From the NCBI GenBank assembly GCA_947652115.1, contig OX393568.1, positions 8,595,521 through 8,659,520 of the forward strand: 64,000 nucleotides of DNA. Reading direction: 5' to 3'. Position numbers and translations under genes: made by a program. Within the stretch, counting starts at the first letter, position 1; each line of letters opens with the position of its first letter. Below are positions 1-11,325 of the stretch, piece by piece. The notes beneath the pieces are model-generated. The model worked only from the letters and a program-made list of their open reading frames with translations, did no database searches and had not been told where the DNA came from. Source of the DNA: Blastomussa wellsi. Taxonomy: Eukaryota; Cnidaria; Anthozoa; Scleractinia; Plerogyridae.

Positions 1-2040
1 ACAAGACATATGCTCCTCCACGAGAAATGTTTGAAAATATATTTCCATAGCCATGTTGTTTGGGATTGGAATTGAGTTATTGCAGTCTATATTGTCTGGG
101 TAGTAGTTTGGATATCCAGGACTTTTCAACGTGTTGTTAACTACTGAGCTACACTCTGAAATGTAAAATAATGTTAATAATCGTTTTTTTCCTTTTTTTT
201 TTTCTTGTCACCTAAAATAATACATACAATTCGCATTGACATCGCTGCGACAAAATTTATATAATGAACAAATCTTGTTTTACCCTGCATCGCGAAAGCT
301 CCGCCTTTCAACTTCCACACCAATACTAATAATACGAAATGACTTTTGTCCATTATCGCACACCTGCTTAACCTCACAAAGAAGAACTCCTCCTATGAAA
401 TAAAACATTGACACATAAGTAAACCTGCTAAGCTTTCGCTCTCTTCATATTAGAAATTTCTATAGGCATCCGTGCGGCATTCAGGTTCTAATCGCGGCAA
501 AATATTGGCTTTCTGGTGTTTCTAATCCCGTGGTTATTTCACACAGCCAGTACCATAAACTATTTGTAAGCTTTATTTATTTATCTGTAATTCATTTTTT
601 TGGTAAGTAAAGAGGTTGTTGTGGTTGTTGTTGCTGGGACACATTTTCACTCATTTTCACTTGCTCGCTTTTTTTCATAAATGCTTGCGAGTCGCCTTCC
701 AAGTCCAACATTTTGCTGATTCAAGGATTGTGGGGCAATTATTTCCACAAATTTTATCTTCCCATACTGGCTCTGTATTTGATCATGACTACGTTTCATA
801 AGGGAGCGGCAGGTACTGTGAACCGCAAAACGATTTTATAAAGTGGTGCGATCCTAACTGCAGGAATTATGTAGCTACATCCCAAGAGCTTTCCACGATA
901 ACTTGTCTTCTTATCGTCTTTTGTCTGGTTGTCTCGGTTCCCTAGTGGTATATCTCCGGTGATCAAGAGACTCGCGTTCGACTACAGGCAGAGCCACGTT
1001 CTTACTTGAAATAAAGGGCAGTTATTCGCGATGCAAGAATTAAGCGACCGTTAGTTACGTTTGAAACACCAATGATTATAAAAGCGTTCTGTTTTAGAAC
1101 TGGCAACAACTGTCTTATTTGGCATCAACTAAACTTGTAAATAGTTTCCTTTGAGAAAAAGAAGGAACGAAAATGGAGCAAGCTACATCATTGTGTTTGC
1201 ACCTTCTTGTTCCACGGCAATGAACTCTGTTGTATTCTCTTCCATTCCTATTAGCCGATGAAATTAGTTTTTTCCGTATCGTTTTTGACACTATCATGCA
1301 ATCAGATACATCGCTTTCTAATGGATACTATAATTCGGTGTATATTGTTACTGCGATGAAGAATCTCCTTTGTGGAAATATCTGCACTACCACTTGCACT
1401 TTTATCAGTGTAAAAACCATTATGCTTCTGCTTTTGACACAATAATCCTGGGACACAATTTAATAAAAAAATAGCCTCGGCAGCTGATCGATCATTGGAA
1501 TCCGTCTTCAGCTGCATAATATGTAGCTATATTAAAATTTGGTCAGTCGAACTGTATCCGGTTTCTCTTTTTGTTAAACCTTTGAAACATAGCCACGTAC
1601 CTTTAAGATGACCGAAATTTTCTCACTCTTTCGAAAGACTCAGCCAATGACCACGGGCATGACCACGATTAGAAAAGCCCTACTTCAAAAACTGCTTGGA
1701 TGGACGCCACCTGGAAAATTTCATTTGAACATCACTTTCTGAAGTTTGTTTCTCAAGAAGGACAACAACTGAATTAACAAGTGGGTGTCAGTCTCATAAA
1801 TAGCGTACAGAAGGTAGCCTAATGAATATAATGTTTACACAAAGCTATTTCTCCACAGCGGAGAACAAGCATTTCTTTGTCAGATGTGGAATAATTGTTT
1901 CTTGTTTAATAACATATTTTAACTATATATTGTGATTCTTCAGATGATATAGCCTCAAAGTGGCAATACACGTCCCTTTCAAGTGACAGGTAGATGACGT
2001 ATTCTAACTAATCAATTGCAAGACAGAGAAAGCAAGCGCA
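1..2040. other. No recognisable feature
   Basis: AT-rich sequence with only short open frames that lack family motifs. I see no tRNA box pair, no long inverted repeat and no coding region that I can support. Confidence 0.5.
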
Positions 2041-2045
2041 TTGGT

Positions 2046-2256
2046 AACATCCAAGCGAGTCCCTGAATAAGGGTGCTGACCCATAACATGAGTAATAACA
2101 AGTACAAGTGGAATAATTTTATTCTTTATTTGTGATCGTTTGACAGAAAGGTAAACGATATATTGTAACATCCAAGTGAGTCCCTAAATAAGGGCACTGA
2201 CCTTTGGTATGGGTAAAAACAGGTGCAAGTTTAGTAATTTTATTATTCATTTGTGG
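2046..2256. repeat. Imperfect direct duplication, about 115-120 bp unit
   Basis: Two adjacent copies each begin with an 'acatccaag' motif, followed by 'gagtccct(g/a)aataaggg' and then an AT-rich stretch containing 'aattttatt'. The first runs from about 2046 and the second from about 2166. They differ by scattered substitutions, so this is an old tandem duplication. No coding content is seen. Confidence 0.6.
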
Positions 2257-2461
2257 TAGAAAACTGTAAATAGTTTTTCCTACTGGATTTTATAATTGCA
2301 CCGTGTGTGATCAAAGCAGCCTGCTGTGGGTATCGTGAATGAGTTTTTAGCATTATAAATCTATTTATTACTTTGAAAATCGAGCCCGGTGACTCTACGA
2401 TGTTTTTCACCTTCAACGAAAAGCCAGATTATGAATAACAAGTAGAGTTCAGCGGCCACTC

Positions 2462-2700
2462 GATAATCCTTGACGAGGTTGAGAGGGCCTAGGGTAGAAC
2501 AGGGGTGCAGTGCTCACAACCCACCAATGTGGCCCAGGTTCGATTCCTGTAAAGTGCCACATATGGGTTGAGTTTGTTGTTGGCTCTCCCTCCTCTCAAA
2601 TACTCCTGGATAGAGGACCCGCATGAAAACCTCTCGAAGCTGATGTAGCTTCCTCTCTAAATATCGTTATGATTTGAAAGCATGTGTGCCCTGAGATTAC
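2462..2700 (+). mobile_element. tRNA-derived SINE copy
   Basis: It contains a consensus Pol III B box (GGTTCGATTCC, 2537-2547) preceded by a degenerate tRNA-like head. After the B box comes a shared block, 'atatgggttgagtttgttg'. The same order of B box and block occurs in reverse orientation near 23300-23530, so this is a dispersed family. Element ends are approximate because no clear target-site duplication was identified. Confidence 0.6.
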
Positions 2701-2719
2701 CTAACAAATCTCACTCATG

Positions 2720-5135
2720 ATTAACAAACTATCACGCAGAATTTCTTTGTAGGAGAAGCAACAGCTTGAAAGATTCACTCATAAAATGATTTTCGCATGT
2801 GTCATGCTAATCAGTAGACTTCCACAAAATGGGCCTTAATAACCCATTGTGTTATGGCGGCTATGGGGTCATCAGCCCATCTTTGTTACCATTTATCTGC
2901 TCTCTTCGAATGTTGCAAAAGTCATTTTCAAATTCATCATATTCCAAATACTCACCAAATAATATTCAAAGCAGATATGTGTTCAAACTAAAACAGTTGT
3001 TTAAAAGTCTTGCGCCTTAAAGCAAATGCTATTTGCATTAGACTACATGTTAGAAAGGAATGGAATAATATGAAAGATCTCTCGCCGCCGTTTAGTTGTC
3101 CTTTAATTAAGACGCGCCATCTACACTATAGTGGCGGTTTTTGTTTGAGTTTAAGGTTGGGTAATCGCTTTCGCTGCGCCTCTCAGAGCACCTTGAGTTT
3201 CGCACTGATTAATTCTCTCACACATTCGCATTCTAATTTCTGATCAGAAGCCTTAAATGAGAAACATGTTTAATAGACCTTTTTCGCTTGGGCGTGTTTG
3301 TTTTCCCAATACAGACCATGCGGCATTCTCTAGAGAATTGTTCTTTTGTTCCTCCAAAATTTATTTATTCAAATCCAAGCAAATATTTGAAAATGTGAAA
3401 GCAATAATTCTCAAGAGTATCACCACGTGGTCTGTAATGGGGCAACATAAGTAATCATAAGTAAGAGTGCAGGACGGGCAAACCAAAACAGGTCAGCCAA
3501 TGGTATTTCAGTGATGGAAGACAGCATACCTAACTAAGCAAGTAATCTGTTTTCAATGGCATTATACTGTAGATACAAACGGCTTAGCAGTTTTTGCTGG
3601 TGCAAACATGAGTAGTATTTGAGGGCCGAGAAAAAAAATCAAGGAAAAGACAAGGCGCGCAAAGTTTTGATGATTACAGATATAATTTTTCTTTTGCCAC
3701 GAGGCTGCCATTTTGTAGCACGCACGACGTTGACTGTCTTTAGTCCGTTGGATGCTTGGGAATGTTGATGAAATTTCTTTATGTGAAGTTGAAAAAACAG
3801 CTGAAAAATTGAATTTTTTTCCATTCTAATACTTTATACAGTTTTGATTAATTTTCATTATAATAAAGACATCTTTGGCATCGTTGGAATCAGGATGAAA
3901 TTCGCAAACTTTTGGCACACTAATTTCATTACATTTTGAGGACGAGTAAAAAACTGGTTTCGTCTAAGAACATGGTAGTTCATTTGGAGCTGATATTTGC
4001 ACAATGTATAAGCATATTAAAATGGTTTTCGATTTGTATAAGGTCTCTTTGTTATTGATTCTTTAAACCAAAACCCCGGCTTACCTTAAAGGCAACTACA
4101 ATGTGCTGACTCGCTTGAAAAACTTGACCAATGATAATGGCATCAGTGAGGCTAGCTAGTAAGAAAGGAAATTCATATAGCTCAAGTAGGTAACTGCCTC
4201 AGCCTTTAAATTAAAGAAAGAAGACTGGAAGACGCTTCGAAAACGCTTCTACCACTGCCACGTTAAAGTTGTTGTTTTACGAGAACAGCTGCACAACTAA
4301 AAATAATTTGCCTCAATAGAACTGAAAGAAAGCCTCATAATGACTTTTATGAAGACCCCCCGAATATGATGCTCACACAAAGCTTTTTCTTTACAATAAA
4401 CGGCACGTCTTACATTTATATTCAAAGGAAATAATTTGCAGCGGAACGTGGGTATTGTTTTATCAACTGTTGTATAATTGTTTCTCCCTAACTGAAGTGG
4501 AGGTGGGAAGTGGTAGATATTGATGGTTTTCACTGTCACTAAATTTGAAACAATTCAAGTACAGAAGTTAAGCATTTCAGATAGTGTAGATGATAAATAA
4601 ATAAACCATTTCGCCAAGTCTCAGGTCTACGCGGTGTGTCGTTCACGAGTTTGAGTTATTTACAAAGCTCAGTATGGAGACGTCATATTTGTGTCCTTTC
4701 GAGGGGCACAAATATGACCGCCGTGATGTTCGAGAAACCATCTGGAACTTAATTGTGTATAATAGCGACTACGTTTTGTAAACACCTCTTATTATATCTG
4801 AAATATTCAAACTGCTGAAAATCGAATTACAAATAGGCTTTTTCTAAACAAAACAGCTTAGTCACGGTGCTTGATGTCGCATACGGCGGAAAACTTAAGA
4901 TGATCTGTTTTCAAAACGATGGGCACTATGATCTGAAAACTTGCAAAACGATATATTTTTAGTTCACCTTACCCCGGCACCGACAAAACCAAACATGAAA
5001 ACCAAAAATTAGAGGAACACTAGCCGCCAACACTGGGGTGAATAGTTGTTATAGTTTCTATGAAAACAGCAAGATAGTGTAGCTCAAAAATGATTATTTC
5101 AACTCAATTGTTTACGCGAGGAGACTCGTGATGTA
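2720..5135. other. No recognisable gene
   Basis: I see only short open frames without motifs. The one structured item is a perfect 12-bp-arm hairpin at 4682-4718, listed separately. Confidence 0.45.
4682..4718. repeat. Perfect 12-bp-arm inverted repeat
   Basis: The arm gtcatatttgtg (4682-4693) is the exact reverse complement of cacaaatatgac (4707-4718), with a 13-nt loop. It could form a hairpin in DNA or RNA. No associated gene is visible. Confidence 0.6.
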
Positions 5136-5210
5136 GATGAAAGTGCGGAATGATCATCGCAGTTAATTTCCAACTTAAGCAATTAGATAGAAGCAGCATA
5201 AAAAAATCGG

Positions 5211-5282
5211 GGCTTCAACGGGAATCGAACCCGTAACCACCGCGATACCGGTGCGATGCTCTACCAACTAAGCTATGAACCC
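5211..5282 (-). pseudogene. tRNA-Thr(GGT)-like, degenerate
   Basis: This 72-nt cloverleaf-like sequence has a near-consensus T arm and loop (GGTTCGATTCC on the minus strand). The acceptor stem has a G-G clash at pair 3-70 and the anticodon stem has an A-C mismatch beside the loop. The loop reads CCGGTAT, which puts GGT at positions 34-36 but C instead of the normal U33. It is probably a relic. Confidence 0.55.
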
Positions 5283-5342
5283 ACACATTGGGAACGAGGT
5301 TAATTTATTGACTTCAATTTATTGACCTAGCTCCCAATGTGT

Positions 5343-5418
5343 GGCTTCATAGCTCAGCTGTTGGTAGAGCATCGCACCGGTATCGCGGAGATCACGGGTT
5401 CAAAGCCTGATTCTGAGG
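5343..5418 (+). pseudogene. tRNA-Thr(GGT)-like, broken T arm
   Basis: The 5' half matches the tRNA-Thr-like sequences near 43.4 and 50.3 kb, but the D loop has extra bases and the T loop/T stem after 'acgggttc' is scrambled. It is the plus-strand partner of the minus-strand copy at 5211-5282. It is not expected to be functional. Confidence 0.55.
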
Positions 5419-5879
5419 CTTCTTCTTTCCAAATGCTAAAATCGGAAATTAACTGCGATGATCATTCTTTACCTTTAAAAAACAGAATATTGAAAGAAAA
5501 AGAAAAGAAAACTAGTTTTTGTGGCTCGAACCTTCGAACTCAAGGGAAAATGTAATAACCACTATATTAAGGAAAAGGAAGGGGGTGGTACTCTGATATT
5601 TAAGGACACCTTCCGACATTCATTTCCGTTACCATTTAATCGTTCAACAATGGTGAGTGTTGAAGCGCACTGTACAGTGACCTAAGGCAGAGTGAGGAGG
5701 GGTGGATTTGAAGTAAACTACACTGGACTAGATTAAAGTGAAAAACAGACTGGAGTGGACAGTTGAATAGAGTACACCGGAGTGGGCTCGCATGGATCAT
5801 CAGGGGTACATATTTGGAACGTTTGGTAGTGTAGTGGTAATTTAGATAGGGGTGTATAGTACGTTGAAAAAAGATAAAT

Positions 5880-5945
5880 GTTTCAGGCAGGACTCGAACC
5901 TACGACCTTCCGAGTGTAACGTGATAAACACTACACTACGGAAAC
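5880..5945 (-). pseudogene. tRNA-Val-like relic
   Basis: On the minus strand the 5' acceptor and D arm (GTTTCCG then GTGTAGTG) and the B box are present. The 5' half of the anticodon arm is deleted, leaving about 66 nt. A T-run terminator ('ttgaaaaaag' on the plus strand) survives just downstream. Confidence 0.55.
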
Positions 5946-6370
5946 CACATGGTATATCGTCGCTCCAAATTGCAACAGTGAATTAAAAAAAATCACCCAA
6001 CTAAAACGCTTCTCCCCCTTTATAGCGAACGAGAATGCGTAATCTTTTTTTCTGGTATAAAATTAATTTGGAATCCGGTGGGCTTTATAATGTTTTGCTT
6101 CTCCCTTAGCAGTGAATACTGTAAGTAGTACTAAAGAATATGGTTTATTTTTTTCGATCACATATCCACCTTTCACTTTTCCACATTTCACTGCTATTCA
6201 CATTTATCCCTTACATGCAAAATTACTTCCTATACCTGTTATCATAATGGATCGTATAAGGAGCCTAAAGGAAATTGTACCAAAAAAAATAATCTTAACC
6301 TCATCGTTTCTTCATGCATTGCATGCCGTTGAGTTAAACATCGAGGGATCAACAAACCTTCTGCAAGTAT

Positions 6371-6372
6371 AG

Positions 6373-6414
<42 letters not shown>

Positions 6415-6497
6415 TTTTATCAACTGGGTTGATAATGTTAATTGGCCACCGTAAAGAGATTTAAGAGCTGACGTTTCGAGCGTTAGCCCTTCGTCTG
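6371..6497. repeat. Dispersed repeat ending in a hammerhead-like core
   Basis: The block 'ggggtaagtttctaaagaaac' through 'ggttgataatg' and 'ggccaccgtaaag' is shared with 22714-22840. On the minus strand, 6470-6497 reads a hammerhead-type series: CAGACGA (consensus CUGANGA, one mismatch), a GGGC/GCTC stem with a 4-nt loop, then GAAAC and GTC. The sequence changes abruptly at 6497 into the tRNA-array repeat, so the ribozyme-like end is truncated there. Confidence 0.5.
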
Positions 6498-7198
6498 CAA
6501 GCATAGTCTTTTCTGTTCTTAAAAAACTGTTGACTATTCAGTTAAAGAAAGTTAATTGTGTCTCTCATGTAGTAGACAGGTTCCCCTAATATCTTTTTAA
6601 CAACTTGTTTTGCGCAGCAGTAGTAGTTTATTTATTCTATCTACTCAGTTCGTTTAATTTTTCACAACTGAGTAGGTCAGTTATTCGATATTGCTATACA
6701 GTCTTATCTTGGATATCTAAATTATAAGTGAGAAACAGGACTGAAAACGTCAGAATACGTCGAAAAGAGAACTACTTTTTGTGAAAAACGCGATAGAGAA
6801 AGCCAGCGCAAAGGACAAGGGCACTCCTCGCGCGTCCCGTTCTTCCAGGATTCTTTTCCTTCGTTCAGTATAGACCATTTTACTGTTCTGTGCTTAGTTA
6901 CCAAGCCTTTGAGTGGAAGTGAGGTTGAAGGTGACCTTAACTAGTTTCTGGTCTTTATCATGACAAGTCACCCCGAGCCTCACTTTCACACATAGGCCTG
7001 GTTACATGTAATAGAACTGTAAAATGGTCTATTGAAGAAAGATGCGTGTAAATATACAGGGATGTTACGAGTCTAAGGAATCACTGTATCATAGTTTTGA
7101 ATTGTGTGCTTGGTGGAGTTTCGAGTGTTGCTAACACCTCGGTATTGCTACTGTCATTATGAAAATTCCAATTTGAAAACGGAAGCAAAATGCAACCC

Positions 7199-7270
7199 AC
7201 CTCCGACGGGATTCGAACCCGAAATCTTCGGCTTAGGAGGCCGACGCCTTATCCATTAGGCCACGGAGGC
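7199..7270 (-). tRNA. tRNA-Arg(CCT)
   Basis: This is a full 72-nt cloverleaf with acceptor GCCTCCG/CGGAGGT, D arm GGCC..GGC, anticodon loop CTCCTAA (CCT, reading AGG) and T loop TTCGAAT. The T stem is slightly altered ('gaacccgaaat' on the plus strand). An isolated copy outside the tandem arrays, it has T-runs downstream that could serve as a Pol III terminator. Confidence 0.75.
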
Positions 7271-8828
7271 AACTTCGACGACACCGCGTCGCCTTCTATG
7301 AATGTCATTAGCTAGCTGTTTCTTGAGTATGCCGTCATGCATCAGAACTTCGACATTAGTTCCTGAAACGTTGGCTCGCCAAACCAGAAAGACACAAAAG
7401 AAGAGAGAGAGGTGAAAGAAAAAACATAAAACAATCAACATTTGGTATAACTATTCACCTTAAGTAATCAAGAGTGTCTTTATATGTTCACATTTTCAGT
7501 CATTCTCTCTCTCTTAAAATTTCAAAAAAAGAGACAATTTTGCCTCTAACTCCCCAGAGAGGACCTGGTCTCCAGCGTGACAGGCGGGGATACTCACAAC
7601 TATAAAATATAATCTGGTATTGCGTTAAGATATTTTCACCGGCAAATTTCAACATTTTCTTTTGAGCTAAAAATCTATCAGCAGTAAGCTTAGCTCATGT
7701 AATATGCTTATCTATTTTTTTTATTATTGAACCATCGCATTCAAGAAAAAATCTGCTCTAAAGTTGCCCGATTTACCGGAAGTTCAAAGAAAAATTTTAA
7801 CTTCCGTTTCTATGGAACGTGACTGCTGGGGCCAGCAGAAGAGAAATCTGACTCTTGTGTTTCCCGCGTGCTTGCCAAAGATTTCCAAAACAAAGATGGC
7901 TGATGGTTCCGTGAACTGAGAGGCTGCTTTCCTCAATTTTAGCAACCCAGTGACAAAACAACACCCAAGCGGGGTATAGAGAGGCTATTTTGGATTTTTG
8001 CATGTTTCTGCGGGCATTTTACACAGCGGTGCTTGGAAATGGCAGGCAAGAAGTTCGTGGGGACTGTATCATTGAAGAAGAGGCGATATTGAGACGAAAA
8101 TTGACTGTTTGACACCGAAATATCAGTTTTAAGCATGTGGGTAATTCACCCTGATTTACGGGAATCCATTTTTTTGGGAAGGCGGATGGGAATTTCTTCA
8201 CGATATTTGGCAAGTACACCAAGGGCATGCTAATGAACAGATCTGTGTTCGACCAAAGAATGAAATTGCCCTGCGGCTGAGTTACTGATATCCAAAAAGG
8301 TATCAAATTACAAAACAATAAATTTCCCTGTAGAGGGTGTATTTCTCAGAGCTGCGTCTTGGTCGAACACAGGATTGTTGCTTTTTACATCCTTGTTTGT
8401 GTTACGTTTCATTTTTCCCACAAACTGTTGTGGTTTTTGTGCAATTTGAATTTTTCTCTTTCCATGCCACTCCCAGGTAGCCTTATGATTTTTTCATTGT
8501 ATTTGTTCCTTATGGACCAAAGAACAATGTTATTGTCTAACATGTAGATAATACTCTTACATTGGATATCAGTGTAATACCTAAAATGTGCAAAATTTGC
8601 CGGTGCAGATACCTTAACAGCAACACGGCATTCAACTTTAACTTCGAACGTTTATTGAACTCAGCGTGATCTTACAGGCGTTGAAATGACCTGTAACGGA
8701 CAAAGTCAAAAGGTTTGCAGTTCATGGCGTAATTATCGCTGGTTTTCGAGAGGAAAGTAAGCCAAAAAAATAAATTTTCATGATAAAGATAAAGAAAAAA
8801 TAACTATTGAAAGAAAAATTAAGCTAGT

Positions 8829-8886
8829 GTTTCCGGCAAGGCTCGATCGCGAGGGATAATGTAATAACCACTATATTATAAGGAAA
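8829..8886 (-). pseudogene. tRNA-like relic (Val-type ends)
   Basis: The minus strand carries a GTTTCC..GTGGTTAT start and a GCC..GGAAAC end but has lost a usable anticodon arm and T loop. Related relics lie near 5515-5575, 31218-31283 and (inverted) 59567-59641, always next to the same flanking repeat. Confidence 0.4.
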
Positions 8887-9428
8887 CGGAGGGAGGAGGT
8901 ACTGCGATATTTCACGACAGCTTCTGACATTCATTTCCGTTACCTTTGAATTGCTGGAATTAAAGCTTTAATCGAAGCGCACTGTAGAGTGAACTAAGGT
9001 AGAGTGAAAAGGGGTGGGTTTGAAGTAAACATTAGAGGTATATGTTTGGAACGTTTGTAGGTCTAACCAATTACTAGTAAAGTACGCACACTTATTATAT
9101 GGAAAGAAAAATCCAAGCGTTTTGATTAGTTCTTCCTTGGTCGAGATTTTGCCATGCGGACCGTTTCCATAGAAACGATCCTAAGTCGCGTATTCTTTCT
9201 AAAGTTGGATAATAAACTACTTACTTCTTCGATTCATTGTTTATTCAGCCGCTTTGTTTTCAATACCACCCATCAAAAACTATAATGCGTGCAAATATAC
9301 AGATGTTACGAGTCTACGGAATCGCTGCATCACAGTTTGGTTTGCATGGCGGAGTTGTCCAACGCCTCCACATTACTAATGTCATAATGAAAATGCCAAT
9401 ATTTGAAAAAACAAACAAACTCGAGACC

Positions 9429-9500
9429 ACCTCCGACGGGATTCGAACCAGCAAGCTTAAAATTAGGAGGCCAACGCCTTATCCATTGGGCCACGAAAGC
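9429..9500 (-). pseudogene. tRNA-Arg relic
   Basis: The T-arm end matches tRNA-Arg(CCT), but the anticodon arm is destroyed and the acceptor stem is mismatched (GCTTTCG against CGGAGGT). It marks the left end of the 1.83-kb array. Confidence 0.7.
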
Positions 9501-10059
9501 AACTGCCACGATACCAAGTTACCTTTTATCATGACAGTAGCTAGCTGTATCTTGAGTATACAATCATGCATCATAACTTCAATATTAATTCCTTAAAAGT
9601 TGATTCGTCGAACCAGAAACATAGAAAAGAACTAAGAGAGATGAAAAAAAAAACATAAAAACAGTCAACCTTTGGTATAAATATTGACCTTAAGTAGTCA
9701 ATAGTGTCCTTATATGTTCATATTTCCAGTCATTCTCTAGCGCTCTTAAAGTTTGAAAAATATAAGATTGGTATAGCAACACGTTGCTCTGGCTGTCTAA
9801 CATCGGTCACTTTATAAGGATATAAGAGATTGGTTGGAGGCGAAAGATTCAAAGATTCATTCCTTTTTTGGCCGTGACTGAATGCATAGTTGATATCCTA
9901 GCGTAGTTTAAGCGATTGTCTTGTCAGTCGAAAACTCTTAATACTTTTAGCAAGCTTTGTATCTGTACGATTTTCTGTTGAATTCACTTGGAAAACCTTT
10001 TATGATTTCATATACCCTCTTAGCAACCTATCCCACATTTGAGCTTGAGTATTCGACGG

Positions 10060-10207
10060 ATCAATGGACCTTTGACGTGTCGCGCGGGCATTGGGCACGG
10101 AAGGTATCTTTCCGCCATCTTGTAATGCAAAAGGATTACAGTCTGGACCTTAATGGTTAACAATTGGTGAACGTATACCTCCAGTGCCCAATCCCCACGC
10201 GGCATGT
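10060..10207. repeat. Imperfect long inverted repeat inside each 1.83-kb unit
   Basis: A left arm 'gcgcgggcattgggcacgg' plus 'aaggtat' pairs with a right arm 'gtatacctccagtgcccaat' plus 'ccccacgcgg', separated by roughly 60 nt. It recurs at the matching place in every unit of the array. A 35-bp stretch of the right arm (10173-10207) also occurs, reverse-complemented, at 46551-46585 and again near 53552 in the 7-kb units, so this is a mobile or widely copied segment. Confidence 0.6.
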
Positions 10208-11059
10208 GAAAGGTCTATTTCCATCGATTAGATGCATCCCGTTTAAGGCACACAGGACCGCACACGTTCCGCGACAAGAATGATAAAATGCCATTAATGC
10301 ATTACAGTCTAGTTGAGTAAAATCACAAGGAAGCAGGTGTGAACTGTTTACGAAATGTCACCATTTTGTAACAGCTAAGCCTAGCTTTCAGTGATATAGC
10401 TGCTGATTTTTCCTGTAGACAAGCCAAGTAGCCACGTTTCCTTTGACGTCATCGAGGCTTAGTTCCCTTTCGTAAACGGTCGATGCCATGGTTGGTAACC
10501 AAGTTTTTTCGGAATTGACGATGCTATATCTGCTCTAGGTTAGGAAACGAAAACACATGCGGTCTTTGCATTGTCTCATCTTAACACGAGGGGGGTTGGA
10601 AGAGTTCGAGACATTTATACAAACCCGAGAAGCACTCGAGGGTTTGCATATAACTTTTCAGAATTCTCCCAAACCCCCAGAGTGTTTAGGTCAGGCTAGG
10701 TAAACACGGAAAATGTTCTCTATTGCTTTTAATAAAATACTTCTTAAAATTTCCCACGACACTGAAAAGTCGAAACCGTGTTACATACTGTCATCTAAAC
10801 ACATCTATCAACCAACGACAGTATCTCAATTTTTTTTGATTAAATTTGGTGATAGACTAATACACACCGTCACCAAATGTTTAATTGTTCCCTTTCACAC
10901 TGGTTTGCGGCTTCCGGTTAGGTTTTATTCAGTTGTTGGCCATAAGTAAAATGGTTCAAGAAAGTCATCTTTTATAACAAAGTTTGGCGGTATTTGGTTG
11001 ATCAACCTGGTAGTGTAGTGGTAAGATAGGGAGGTATAGCGCGTTGAAGAAACATAAAT

Positions 11060-11126
11060 GTATTCGGCACGACTCGATTCTTCGACCTTCAGCGTGTAAA
11101 GCGGAGGTGATAACCACTACGGAAAC
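11060..11126 (-). pseudogene. tRNA-Val-like relic, array unit
   Basis: The minus strand keeps GTTTCCG, GTGGTTATCAC and the TTTACAC loop (anticodon TAC), but about five bases of the D arm are missing and the T arm is eroded. It lies about 130 bp below the tRNA-Arg of the same unit. Confidence 0.6.
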
Positions 11127-11253
11127 CACATGGTGTGTCTTTGCTTCAGATTGTAACACTGATTATGGTGGAGTTGAAAGTGTTGCTAATGCATCGGTAT
11201 TACTACTGTCATTATGAAAATGGCAATTTGAAAAAGGAACCTAAATCGAAACC

Positions 11254-11325
11254 ACCTCCGACGGGATTCGAACCCGCAATCTTCGGCTTAGGAGGCCGAC
11301 GCCTTATCCATTAGGCCACGGAGGC
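11254..11325 (-). tRNA. tRNA-Arg(CCT), array unit
   Basis: A complete cloverleaf: acceptor GCCTCCG/CGGAGGT, anticodon stem TCGGC/GCCGA, loop CTCCTAA with anticodon CCT, T stem GCGGG/CCCGT and loop TTCGAAT. A consensus B box (GGTTCGAATCC) and downstream T-runs ('gaaaaagg' on the plus strand) fit Pol III transcription. Confidence 0.88.

Larger units (their letters stand above)
5136..5475. mobile_element. Fold-back element with inverted tRNA-Thr-like ends
   Basis: Two tRNA-like sequences face away from each other (minus 5211-5282, plus 5343-5418). Outside them lie matching inverted flanks containing 'gatgatc(a)', 'gcagttaatttcc' and an 'aagaagc'-type motif. The same layout recurs near 43029-43600 and 49885-50440, so the unit behaves as a family. 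This copy is the most compact of the three, about 340 bp. Confidence 0.55.
5480..9390. repeat. Diverged single copy of the tRNA-Val/tRNA-Arg repeat unit
   Basis: Landmarks of the 31-39 kb array recur here in the same order: a tRNA-Val relic (5880-5945), the 'agtagtactaaagaatatgg' block (about 6125), the tRNA-Arg gene (7199-7270), the 'attagctagctgtttcttgagtatgcc' flank and the 'aacctttggtat'-type tail. Divergence is high and parts are rearranged, for example the junction near 6497. I infer an older relative of the tandem arrays. Confidence 0.6.

Noticed and set aside
9237..9596. 119-codon plus-strand ORF
   Set aside because: Crosses the tRNA-Arg relic and repeat flanks antisense; not credible as a gene.
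9957..10160. 67-codon ORF (and its antisense 61-codon partner) repeated in each array unit
   Set aside because: Persists because the units are nearly identical DNA; both strands are open across an inverted repeat, and no family is recognisable.
10713..10949. 78-codon ORF recurring in the 1.83-kb units
   Set aside because: Broken in several units by T-tract length changes and substitutions, no codon-level conservation or domain.
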